Below are positions 10,686-16,197 of a stretch of DNA of 16,197 bases, in pieces. Below the pieces are notes generated by a model. That model worked only from the letters and a program-made list of their open reading frames with translations. It had not been told where the DNA came from and made no database searches. Source of the DNA: JBKJTP01 sp046590195 (GTDB taxonomy: Bacteria > Bacteroidota > Ignavibacteria > Palsa-1295); assembly GCA_046590195.1 (NCBI GenBank), contig JBKJTP010000088.1:1-16197 (forward strand). The letters are read 5' to 3'. The translations under genes were made by a program, and so were the position numbers. Within the stretch, counting starts at the first letter, position 1. Each line of letters starts with the position of its first letter.

Positions 10686-10954
10686 GCCGAACACGGGTCG
10701 TTCACGTGAACGACCCTCATGATACCTACATAGGTCGCCCGTCGAAATGGGGTAACTGTTTCGTCGTCGGCGTCGATGGCACGCGCGATGAAGTTATTGC
10801 TAAGCATGCCGAATGGGTTTACACTCAACCGGAACTGATAGCGCAAATCAAGTCTGAACTGAAAGGTAAGCGACTGGGTTGCTGGTGCTATCCTAAACCC
10901 TGCCACGGCGATGTTCTCGCGTGGATTGCCGATATGGATGACCTATTCACATGA
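10682..10954 (+). CDS. DUF4326 family protein, 90 aa
   Basis: The product carries both hallmarks of DUF4326: YIGRPSKWGN (residues 16-25) and the C-terminal CWCYPKPCHGDVL (67-79). A helix with W-x-x-x-QPEL (HAEWVYTQPELIAQI) lies between them. The length fits the whole family domain. The CWC-x4-CH cluster is probably catalytic or metal-binding. The biochemical function of the family is not established. It is frequent in phages and in neighbourhoods with nucleotide or NAD-related enzymes. The gene overlaps both neighbours by ATGA, so it is translated with the putative 2H phosphoesterase and the gene at 10951. Confidence 0.85.
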   Translation: MSRTRVVHVNDPHDTYIGRPSKWGNCFVVGVDGTRDEVIAKHAEWVYTQPELIAQIKSELKGKRLGCWCYPKPCHGDVLAWIADMDDLFT

Positions 10955-11310
10955 TGATTCTTACCAAGCCTGTCCTCACTGTAGAGCCAATCGAAATCAC
11001 CTTCTACAAGCCTGCGGGTCTACTCGTGCATATAGGCGCACGAATCGACAGGATGCTAGGTGGTACCTCAAAGGCCGATGAGCCTGTTCCCATCCGGACA
11101 GTAAATTACGCCGGCCGACACCGCTGGGATAAGGGTAGAATGGTCATCGAAGAAGGTGACAACATCAAGTTGGGCGTGAAGATTCCTGAAATCGTCTACG
11201 AAAATGTCACTTATCGCGGGGTCATTCCTCTGTGTTCATTCGAGGATGGCACGACTGAATTCTGTTTCGACTACGCGGAAATCAACAAGTCTCTTCCCTC
11301 AATTCTCTAA
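10951..11310 (+). CDS. Hypothetical soluble protein, 119 aa
   Basis: The ATGA overlap with the DUF4326 gene supports the start. The product is beta-rich: KPVLTVEPIEITFYKPAG, then a basic loop (RTVNYAGRHRWDKGRMVIEE) and strands (IKLGVKIPEIVYENVTYRGV, TTEFCFDYAEI). It has no signal peptide and no recognisable motif. It closes the coupled group that begins at 10117. Its position argues for a link to RNA or ADP-ribose metabolism, but the sequence itself does not show one. Confidence 0.7.
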   Translation: MMILTKPVLTVEPIEITFYKPAGLLVHIGARIDRMLGGTSKADEPVPIRTVNYAGRHRWDKGRMVIEEGDNIKLGVKIPEIVYENVTYRGVIPLCSFEDGTTEFCFDYAEINKSLPSIL

Positions 11311-11356
11311 TTGGGTTATTATAGGATGAGAGACCCTCTCTGTCCGGATACGACTG

Positions 11357-11569
11357 ATGACCACGCTGGAAGTTGGCAAGACCTACACCGACAACGTTGA
11401 CCGCCCCAAGAACGGTAACCTGTTCGTGGTTCTCGCCGTCTTGTACACTAAGCAGGGAAATTGGGTAATCTCGCAGCACCCATCCACCATCGAGGGTGGT
11501 CGTCAGATGCCAATCTGTGCTGATTTGGCGTCCGCCGAGACCGGCTGGACCCTCTACACCAAGAAGTAA
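11357..11569 (+). CDS. Small hypothetical protein, 70 aa
   Basis: Only a weak GGA lies upstream of the ATG. A GAGAG-ACC-CTCTC hairpin (11328-11340) and TATTAT (11317-11322) precede it. The product starts MTTLEVGKTYTDNVDRPKNG, then strands (NLFVVLAVLYTKQGNWVIS) and a C-terminal GWTLYTKK. It looks like a small beta-barrel-type domain. I do not recognise a family. It is followed 11 bases later by a DUF551-like gene. Confidence 0.65.
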   Translation: MTTLEVGKTYTDNVDRPKNGNLFVVLAVLYTKQGNWVISQHPSTIEGGRQMPICADLASAETGWTLYTKK

Positions 11570-11580
11570 GGAACGGTACC

Positions 11581-11793
11581 GTGAACGAGTGGGTTCGGAT
11601 TGAAGAAAGTCTCCCTCGCCGGGGGCAGGACGTGTGGCTGTATGATTCCATGTTTGGGACGGTAACGGCATGGACAATCATGTGCGACCCGCGTGATATT
11701 GACGCGGATTTCTCACACTGGCAGCCTCGCGACTGCGGCGTCAAGCCGTCACCGCCGGTTGATGGTAAAGTACATGCTAGGATGCAGTCCTGA
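11581..11793 (+). CDS. DUF551-like small protein, GTG start, 70 aa
   Basis: AAGGA stands about eight bases before the GTG, and no ATG lies near. The product has the DUF551 outline: an N-terminal W-x-x-I-EESLP-x-x-G-x-V segment (EWVRIEESLPRRGQDVWLYD), a central strand (GTVTAWTI) and a C-terminal HWQP...PP (SHWQPRDCGVKPSPP). DUF551 proteins are small, common in phages and prophages, and of unknown function. The usual THW-PLP-PP ending is altered here. The palindrome ACGGTACCGT spans the GTG start and may be incidental. Confidence 0.65.
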   Translation: MNEWVRIEESLPRRGQDVWLYDSMFGTVTAWTIMCDPRDIDADFSHWQPRDCGVKPSPPVDGKVHARMQS

Positions 11794-11806
11794 CGAGGGC
11801 TAGCGT

Positions 11807-11995
11807 ATGTTTAGGACACAGCCACAAATGCAAGCGCCGCCTCTGGCATACCTGTATGTCTGTAACAAGAACGGGACCGAGAGACTTTCGTTAACGCCGC
11901 CAAAGAAAGGACGATTCGTTCCGGGAACGATTGTCGAACTGGTGCCGAAACGAGTCATACTCGACCACAACGACGATTCACCAATTCACGGATAA
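11807..11995 (+). CDS. Small hypothetical protein, 62 aa
   Basis: GAGGG lies seven to eight bases before the ATG. The product (MFRTQPQMQAPPLAYLYVCN) is beta-rich and basic in the middle (RLSLTPPKKGRFVPGTIVEL), with a likely SH3-like or small-barrel character. The tail is short and disordered. No family is recognised. The next gene begins three bases after its stop. Confidence 0.6.
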   Translation: MFRTQPQMQAPPLAYLYVCNKNGTERLSLTPPKKGRFVPGTIVELVPKRVILDHNDDSPIHG

Positions 11996-11998
11996 CAG

Positions 11999-12244
11999 AT
12001 GAACGACGAAGAGACTTACCTCACAGCGGATGGCTTCGAAGATGCCTTTCTTGGTGTCGCACATCCGTGGCAGAACGGTAAGGTAGCCGTAGCCATCTAC
12101 GATAGGGATAAGTGTCTGACGATTCTTATGAATCGAGACGATTTGGACTATGAGGAAGCTGTAGAATTCTTCGAGTTTAACGTCTGCGGTGCTTATGTGG
12201 GTGAACAGACCCCCATCTTCGTGTCCCTGCCTATACAGTATTGA
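11999..12244 (+). CDS. Conserved-type phage hypothetical protein, 81 aa
   Basis: The ATG follows the previous stop by three bases and has a weak site, so translation probably depends on coupling. The product is acidic. Its C-terminal half, DDLDYEEAVEFFEFNVCGAY followed by VGEQTPIFVS, resembles a motif I associate with small conserved proteins of other large phages (EA-x-E-[FY]-FEFN...GE-x-TP-x-F). I know of no assigned function. The stop codon overlaps the -35 box of the CCA-enzyme promoter. Confidence 0.7.
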   Translation: MNDEETYLTADGFEDAFLGVAHPWQNGKVAVAIYDRDKCLTILMNRDDLDYEEAVEFFEFNVCGAYVGEQTPIFVSLPIQY

Positions 12245-12269
12245 CCGGATTCGTAATGTAACGTATACT
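12241..12269 (+). promoter_or_regulatory. Sigma70-like promoter for the CCA enzyme
   Basis: TTGACC (12241-12246), a 17-base spacer and TATACT (12264-12269), the same boxes and spacing as at 9017. Start near 12276, leader of about 19 bases with GGGAGG. Confidence 0.65.
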
Positions 12270-12294
12270 CCTACCTTTCGTGGGAGGTACACAC

Positions 12295-13386
12295 ATGCAA
12301 ATCTTCAAAGTGGGCGGAGCCGTGCGCGACTTCCTGATGGGCTTTGAGCCCAAGGACATCGACTACGTTGTGGTCGGTGCCTCTGCGGAGGAAATGGTCG
12401 CCAAGGGCTTCAAGCAAGTCGGTGCGGACTTTCCTGTCTTCCTGTCGGAGGACGGTACGGAGTACGCACTGGCCCGCACGGAGCGTAAGTCCGGTCGAGG
12501 CTACCATGGCTTCACGGTCAACGCCGACGCCTCAGTGACGCTGAAGGACGACCTGATGCGTCGCGACCTGACCATCAATGCGATGGCGCTGGACGAGGCC
12601 AACGACGAACTGCATGACCCCTTCGGTGGTGCGGCTGACATCGAACAGCGCATCCTGCGCCATGTGTCGGCGGCATTTGCCGACGACCCGGTGCGTGTTC
12701 TGCGTCTGGCCCGCTTCCACGCTCGTTTCGGTGAGAAGTGGAGCGTTGCCCCGGCTACGAAGGAGTTCTGCCGCCTGCTGGCTCGAAACGATGAACTGAG
12801 CCACCTGACCAAGGAACGTGTCTGGGCCGAAACGGTCAAGGCCCTGTCGGAGCCGGAACCGTGGCTGTACTTCATGGACCTGAAGCATTTCGAGGCGCTG
12901 GATGTTATCTTCCCGGAACTGGCGGTGCCTGATATCTACGAAACGATGATTCCGTCGCTGATTGCGCTGAAATCTCGTTCGCCGATGTTCAACTACGCCA
13001 ACATCACCATGGCCCTGACGGAACAGGAAGTGGAAGCGGTTGAGCAGCGTTACAGGGTCGGCAACGACTTCAAGAACTACGCTCGGGTGTTTCGTGCGGC
13101 ATTCGGTAACATTACGATGCCGATGATGGACCGACTGGATGCCATCGGTGTGTTTCGCAATCGTGCGGTGTGGGATACGATTCGGTCGGACGCGGCACCG
13201 GTCCACCGGTCGGAACTGGATGCTGTGATTCGTCCTATCCAAGAAGCCTACGAGGCGGTACAGCACGTGTGCTTCGAGACGATTCCCGAAGCGGTACGCG
13301 TTACGCTGAAGGGTCCGGAAATTACGGCAGCCATCAAACACCAGCGAGTCTTCGCTTACGAGACGTTCAAGAAGCACCGTTCATAA
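12295..13386 (+). CDS. cca: CCA tRNA nucleotidyltransferase, class II, lacking the HD domain, 363 aa
   Basis: It adds or repairs the 3' CCA of tRNA. Motifs in order are VGGAVRD (6-12), the metal-binding pair Asp21 and Asp23 (KDIDYVVVG), ALARTERKSG (58-67), RRDLTINAMA (89-98), DPVRVLRLARF (131-141) and the ERVWAET helix. These match E. coli Cca closely, but the HD phosphohydrolase segment of that enzyme (HDLGKG region) is missing and the C-terminal part is shortened, giving 363 rather than about 412 residues. Polymerase function should be intact and phosphatase activity absent. The start is ATG 12295 after GGGAGG. A GTG at 12280 would place the ribosome site inside the gene. It ends at a terminator. 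Phage use: keeping tRNAs functional during infection. Confidence 0.93.
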   Translation: MQIFKVGGAVRDFLMGFEPKDIDYVVVGASAEEMVAKGFKQVGADFPVFLSEDGTEYALARTERKSGRGYHGFTVNADASVTLKDDLMRRDLTINAMALDEANDELHDPFGGAADIEQRILRHVSAAFADDPVRVLRLARFHARFGEKWSVAPATKEFCRLLARNDELSHLTKERVWAETVKALSEPEPWLYFMDLKHFEALDVIFPELAVPDIYETMIPSLIALKSRSPMFNYANITMALTEQEVEAVEQRYRVGNDFKNYARVFRAAFGNITMPMMDRLDAIGVFRNRAVWDTIRSDAAPVHRSELDAVIRPIQEAYEAVQHVCFETIPEAVRVTLKGPEITAAIKHQRVFAYETFKKHRS

Positions 13387-13387
13387 C

Positions 13388-13413
13388 AAAAAGGCCCCGA
13401 AAGGGGCTTTTTT
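13388..13413. terminator. Bidirectional intrinsic terminator
   Basis: AAAAAGGCCCC and GGGGCTTTTTT flank a GAAA loop, so both strands show a GC stem followed by a T-run. It separates the convergent cca gene and the minus-strand gene ending at 13412. Confidence 0.88.
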
Positions 13414-13837
13414 AATCCTGTGCAAAAACTCGGGTTCGAATGTATCCTCGCTCACCGGATATAAAGTTACACTCCACTGTACGCGCCTTGTCAAAGCATT
13501 TAACATACCCACCGGAAGCGGCCATGTCTGGGAGATAGTCGAATCGGTTGATGACCGACGAGTAATTGTGCCCGTCCGCTGTCTTGACTCGAACCGCCAT
13601 ACCGCACACCGGAGTACCACTGACTGTATCGTAGGTTCCGGAGGGGTAATAACCACCGTGATGGTCGGTCACGAACATCGTGTTCTTAGTGATACAAGAC
13701 GGCGTGTCAGCCTTGGCGCGAGTAACATAATTCTCTTCTACTGAACCTTGAACTACAGGAGACTTGTATTCTGATCGGAATAGACGATACGGAACGTAGA
13801 TAGCTAGAACACAAATAACGACGGTAAACCAACGCAT
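13412..13837 (-). CDS. Signal-anchored hypothetical protein, 141 aa
   Basis: AAGGAG six bases before the ATG supports the start. The N terminus (MRWFTVVICVLAIYVPYRLF) is a short signal peptide or anchor. The exported part has four cysteines (TPSCITK, GTPVCGMAV, YVKCFDK, TVECNFI), probably two disulphides, and is rich in glycine and tyrosine (HHGGYYPSGTYDT). No family is recognised. It differs from the cysteine-rich pair at 1890-2737 in spacing and lacks the YA-K/R-GN ending. A transcript would end at the bidirectional terminator. Confidence 0.7.
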   Translation of the reverse strand: MRWFTVVICVLAIYVPYRLFRSEYKSPVVQGSVEENYVTRAKADTPSCITKNTMFVTDHHGGYYPSGTYDTVSGTPVCGMAVRVKTADGHNYSSVINRFDYLPDMAASGGYVKCFDKARTVECNFISGERGYIRTRVFAQD

Positions 13838-13841
13838 GAAA

Positions 13842-13858
13842 CTCTCCTTGAGTGAGAG
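13842..13858 (-). promoter_or_regulatory. Hairpin including the ribosome-binding site
   Basis: On the minus strand CTCTC and GAGAG pair around ACTCAAG. AAGGAG is split between loop and stem, six bases before the ATG at 13837. Confidence 0.4.
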
Positions 13859-13905
13859 AATCTTACATCACCAGCACGCCGTTTGCAACGCTGCCTAGTA
13901 GGTTG

Positions 13906-14637
13906 TCAATGTTTAGGTCTGCCTAATTTCCATTCACTAGGAACTGGTTCACCCGGTTTAATCATTTTCGTTTCTATCGGATTCTTTGGATTATGATACC
14001 ACCTCGAACCCTTCCGGTTACCAGCGTGTCCAGATAGATGACTATGATTCCTTTCTGGACTGGTGCCCGGTACCCAATCACCTTCCGGACGTTCGGCCGC
14101 AGTGGTTACTGAACCGGTGGTTATATTGTACCACCATCGGTAACCTCTAGTTTTATTATGTTCGGTAATGTGAGAATTCGATCTACCAATAACCCAATTT
14201 GAAGGTACATCAGATTTATCGAAAATCATTTTGACTTCGGAAGGGTAATCTGGGTTATGATACCACCTCGAACCAGTAGCATCATGTGATATATCACGGA
14301 GCCGGGTTCTATTGAAAGTAGCCGGATTGCGTCCCGCAACCCATCCATCAGGAACGTGAGACGTATACTTCTTGACTTCACCGGTTTCTGGATTATAGCA
14401 AAATTTCTTATCTTTGTTATGTTTCCCACCTAGTGACGACATATACAACCAAAGGGTCGGATCGGAAGACTGTCCTGATAGAAGTTTCCAAGCAATATAA
14501 TCTTCCTTTCTACCATCCCTTTCCCACAGTAACCTATGCGCTTCCGCATGCTCTATTATGCTAAGTTCAATTAAGTTATCAGGATGGTCAGACCCGCCGG
14601 CATACTTAGGGATGATATGGTGCTTATGTGTTATCAT
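13906..14637 (-). CDS. HNH homing endonuclease with four C-terminal repeats, 243 aa
   Basis: The N terminus holds the HNH core: HKHHIIPKYAGG (His-His), PDNLIEL (Asn) and EHAEAHRLLWE (His). Four repeats follow at about residues 78-103, 123-152, 166-191 and 211-240. Each has an aromatic-Y-N/H-N-P start and a P-x-x-W-x-x-G-R/T end, for example KKFCYNPETGEV and SRWYHNPDYP. Similar repeats in phage endonucleases are thought to bind DNA. The gene is more AT-rich than its neighbours, a sign of mobility. It lies directly after the kinase-like gene with an ATGA overlap and has no clear ribosome site of its own. Free-standing endonucleases of this type spread by cutting related phage genomes. Confidence 0.85.
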   Translation of the reverse strand: MITHKHHIIPKYAGGSDHPDNLIELSIIEHAEAHRLLWERDGRKEDYIAWKLLSGQSSDPTLWLYMSSLGGKHNKDKKFCYNPETGEVKKYTSHVPDGWVAGRNPATFNRTRLRDISHDATGSRWYHNPDYPSEVKMIFDKSDVPSNWVIGRSNSHITEHNKTRGYRWWYNITTGSVTTAAERPEGDWVPGTSPERNHSHLSGHAGNRKGSRWYHNPKNPIETKMIKPGEPVPSEWKLGRPKH

Positions 14638-15284
14638 GAATAGTGTTTTGCTTGAACATCGCTGGACAAACCAAGATCAATGATGACAGGTTGCCCGTTG
14701 TAGATTCCCCAGTTCGCAAGCCGACTGAAGTCACCGGAAGGAATGTCATAGTTGCCGATGAGGTTGGTAAGACCGTATGCCAACTCGTTCTCATCGTCAA
14801 TTTTGTCCGGGTTACCCGAGGAATAGTGACCGCGTGTACCTTGCTTACCACAACCACGTAGAGCGTTCGCTAGTAAGTCGTTCAGAGTACCACCACAAGC
14901 TTTGATGAAATCGGAATCCTTGGCCTTCTGCGCGAATTCAGTATGAATCCAAGTCGGCTCCGGGTTCTTTTCATCATAGTCTATCATGGGAATGGCAATA
15001 CCAAGGTCGCGAAGGTAGTAATCATTCATCATATCAGCTTCTGCCTGATTCTGCGCAGTACCTTTACGATTTTTTGCTATCTTTAGAATGGTCTGCCGAC
15101 CTTCATAAGGTATGACGAACGCTACACGAGAACTCCCAGAGCCGACACGTGCTGCGCGTTCCTTTGCATAGCGAATTCTTTTTGCAAATGGTACACGCTC
15201 GTTGAATAGGGCAGCATCCCAATCGTCCGGGAGAGGCGTTTCCAAGAGGGTTTCGTAATAAAATTCGCGGAATGTCTTTCGCAT
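14634..15284 (-). CDS. Protein-kinase-like phage protein, 216 aa
   Basis: A kinase-type ATP fold can be read: glycine loop VGSGSSRVAF (47-56), Lys68 in TILKIAK, a helix glutamate in NQAEADMM (Glu82), a catalytic-like segment DFSRLANWGIYNG (185-197) and the metal Asp203 in VIIDLGL. The usual HRD is replaced by DFSRLANWG, as in aminoglycoside-phosphotransferase-like or phage kinases. It is short for a full kinase, so it may be a minimal or pseudo-kinase. The start MRKTFREFYYETLLE resembles the leader of many T4-like phage proteins (F-x-E-F...E). A CTAAATAAT motif 19 bases upstream suggests late expression. ACGAGA is the probable ribosome site. Confidence 0.65.
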   Translation of the reverse strand: MRKTFREFYYETLLETPLPDDWDAALFNERVPFAKRIRYAKERAARVGSGSSRVAFVIPYEGRQTILKIAKNRKGTAQNQAEADMMNDYYLRDLGIAIPMIDYDEKNPEPTWIHTEFAQKAKDSDFIKACGGTLNDLLANALRGCGKQGTRGHYSSGNPDKIDDENELAYGLTNLIGNYDIPSGDFSRLANWGIYNGQPVIIDLGLSSDVQAKHYS

Positions 15285-15303
15285 GGTGTGTCTCGTCTAT
15301 TCT

Positions 15304-15312
15304 ATTATTTAG
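15304..15312 (-). promoter_or_regulatory. CTAAATAAT motif (T4-late-promoter-like)
   Basis: CTAAATAAT on the minus strand, 19 bases before the ATG at 15284 and overlapping the TAA stop of the gene at 15309. A start about seven bases downstream gives a leader of about 13 bases. Confidence 0.5.
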
Positions 15313-15764
15313 CTGAATACGATGTCATTACATGAGAATCGCATAGGATATTTACATACGGTAGATGTTGAATAATCATACTTATATTCGTAACCTATAC
15401 CTCTACAATCCTTGAATGTGGTCAGTTTAGAGACATCAGCACTACCATCGACGTTGGCTACTGTTATGTCAAAGCCCCTCGTTAACATCATTTTTCGTAC
15501 AATAGATGCGATTTCACGATGAATGGCTTCTTCGACCACAAGTGTAAGAGATTGCTGATGGGGGTGTGTAGATACAGCGAATGAATACGCCAATGACGTT
15601 GCTTGTATCTTAATTAGGTCTAGCTCGTTCTCACTTAGGCATGAGACCGCTACCAGCTTCCACTGATTTACTAGCGATGGCATCAGAATACCACCGCATA
15701 ACGGGTCTTCGGGTTTGTCACCGCCGGATGCGAACAGTTTCTTCTTGTATGTCTTCAACGTCAT
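15309..15764 (-). CDS. Hypothetical protein, 151 aa
   Basis: GGAGA immediately before the ATG, in a hairpin loop, supports the start. The product begins MTLKTYKKKLFASGGDKPED, then GGILMPSLVNQWKLVAVSCL. A helix follows (LSENELDLIKIQATSLAYSF), then a central histidine pair (STHPHQQSL) and a C-terminal cysteine group (FKDCRGIGYEY, TVCKYPMRFSC). It is soluble. I cannot assign a family. It is first in the minus-strand unit with the kinase-like gene and the endonuclease. Confidence 0.7.
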   Translation of the reverse strand: MTLKTYKKKLFASGGDKPEDPLCGGILMPSLVNQWKLVAVSCLSENELDLIKIQATSLAYSFAVSTHPHQQSLTLVVEEAIHREIASIVRKMMLTRGFDITVANVDGSADVSKLTTFKDCRGIGYEYKYDYSTSTVCKYPMRFSCNDIVFS

Positions 15765-15782
15765 AGTAATTCTCCATTGACT
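15765..15782 (-). promoter_or_regulatory. Hairpin with GGAGA loop touching the start codon
   Basis: On the minus strand AGT-C-AAT pairs with ATTACT over six positions (the C is bulged) around the loop GGAGA, the Shine-Dalgarno. The 3' arm ends at the ATG at 15764. Confidence 0.5.
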
Positions 15783-15805
15783 GTAGTTCGTAATGCTGTT
15801 AGACT
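15777..15805 (+). promoter_or_regulatory. Sigma70-like promoter for the gene at 15835
   Basis: TTGACT (15777-15782), a 17-base spacer and TAGACT (15800-15805). Start near 15812. It is divergent from and partly overlaps the leader of the minus-strand gene. Confidence 0.4.
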
Positions 15806-15806
15806 G

Positions 15807-15815
15807 TTATTTATC
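15807..15815 (-). promoter_or_regulatory. GATAAATAA motif, T4-late-promoter-like
   Basis: GATAAATA on the minus strand matches TATAAATA at seven of eight positions, 42 bases before the ATG at 15764. It shares the TAAATAA core with the other five sites. Confidence 0.45.
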
Positions 15816-15834
15816 AATGACTTTGGAGATAGAA

Positions 15835-16197
15835 ATGAACGAACATTTGAGCGTAGCGATAGATTCGGATGGGGTAATTTGCTCGTTCGAAGGTCTAATC
15901 TGTAAGTATAACGGAATCAGCGACATCTCACAGATTTCGCGCGGGCGCTTGTGGCAGTCGGTAGCCGAGTATGACCAGAAGGTTGGACCGTTCTTCGAGC
16001 ATCTGGAAAAGCTGCCGGACGCGGACCAGCTTATGGATTTCGTGCGTAGTAACTTCGTAAACCACTACATCCTGACTGCTCGCGGTCATGTTCCGAAGGA
16101 TGGCGAAGCTCAGAAGAAGGCATGGTATCGTCGAGAATACGGACACGAACTCGTTGTCAAGGTGGTAGTGAGCAGCAGCGACAAGGCTAAGTTCGCT
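15835..16197 (+). CDS. HAD-family 5'(3') nucleotidase-like protein, 3' end cut by window edge
   Basis: The frame is open from the ATG at 15835 to the end of the window (121 codons). TTTGGAGA before the ATG supports the start. HAD motifs are visible. Motif I is Asp10-x-Asp12 in AIDSDGVICSF, with Asp10 the nucleophile. Motif II is Thr81 in YILTARG. Motif III is probably a lysine in SSSDKAKF. A cap-like helical insertion (ISQISRGRLWQSVAEYDQKV and GPFFEHLEKLPDA) resembles the phage and NT5C-type 5' nucleotidases that dephosphorylate nucleoside monophosphates. The missing C terminus would hold the last acidic motif. The substrate cannot be set from the sequence. Confidence 0.75.
   Translation, partial: MNEHLSVAIDSDGVICSFEGLICKYNGISDISQISRGRLWQSVAEYDQKVGPFFEHLEKLPDADQLMDFVRSNFVNHYILTARGHVPKDGEAQKKAWYRREYGHELVVKVVVSSSDKAKFA

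Noticed and set aside
11317..11340. TATTAT plus GAGAG-ACC-CTCTC hairpin as promoter and leader of the gene at 11357
   Set aside because: No -35 box at 16-18 bases, and the three-base loop makes the stem marginal. Noted in the gene entry but not called.
11573..11582. ACGGTACCGT palindrome at the DUF551-like start
   Set aside because: One isolated ten-base palindrome with no second copy and no promoter. Likely chance.
12532..13377. 281-codon minus-strand frame opposite cca
   Set aside because: Shadow of a highly conserved enzyme gene. The translation is rich in His/Arg/Gln as expected for antisense of GC-rich codons, with no start signal.
13432..13446. GGGTTCGAAT resembling a tRNA T-loop
   Set aside because: It lies inside the minus-strand gene ending at 13412, with no acceptor stem or anticodon arm at the right distance. 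No tRNA found.
1..16197. CRISPR arrays, insertion sequences, attachment sites
   Set aside because: No regularly spaced repeats, transposase-like frames or paired terminal repeats were seen.

Overview
This window looks like accessory (non-structural) DNA of a large tailed bacteriophage, probably one infecting a Gram-negative bacterium. It has about 35 short genes packed end to end with ATGA or TAATG overlaps, mostly unrecognisable, plus typical large-phage cargo: glutaredoxin, macro domain, CCA-adding enzyme, HNH endonuclease, kinase-like protein and HAD nucleotidase. Lipoprotein and Sec-type signals and the CCA enzyme's close match to the gammaproteobacterial type suggest a proteobacterial host. 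I see no structural, replication or packaging gene, no tRNA and no CRISPR array. The host and the phage genus cannot be fixed from this window.

Layout. (1) 2-3926, plus strand: three tiny soluble genes, then a run of small membrane proteins (741-3536). The run includes a tandem pair of cysteine-rich single-span paralogues (1890-2737). It ends with a zinc-ribbon protein. (2) 3923-4626, minus strand: an exported trypsin-like serine protease with a possible 18-codon leader peptide. (3) 4754-7001, plus strand: small membrane, CxxC and unknown proteins, starting after a sigma70-like promoter and containing a terminator at 6461-6485. The tail of the last gene contains degraded extra copies of the end of its convergent neighbour. 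(4) 6998-7925, minus strand: two unknown genes, divergent from 7997. (5) 7997-13386, plus strand: lipoprotein, HTH protein, glutaredoxin, macro domain, an acidic coiled coil, a putative 2H phosphoesterase, DUF4326, five small unknowns and an HD-less CCA tRNA nucleotidyltransferase ending at a bidirectional terminator. (6) 13412-15764, minus strand: signal-anchor protein, HNH endonuclease with four C-terminal repeats, kinase-like protein and an unknown. (7) 15835 to the end: a HAD-family 5' nucleotidase-like gene cut by the window edge.

Two promoter classes can be read. One is sigma70-like, with TTGACC-N17-TATACT appearing twice and close variants elsewhere. The other is a TAAATAA-core motif (CTAAATAAT in four places) that resembles the T4-type late promoter and lies just upstream of six start codons.

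The most unusual signal is that many genes at the head of a transcription unit carry a small hairpin directly before the start codon. The Shine-Dalgarno sequence lies in its loop or is partly paired in its stem. This suggests a shared translational control.

The best functional hypothesis is an RNA-repair or ADP-ribose module. The macro domain, the HxT/HxT 2H phosphoesterase and the CCA enzyme match activities that follow one another in tRNA splicing and repair in other organisms. This is inferred from families and proximity only.
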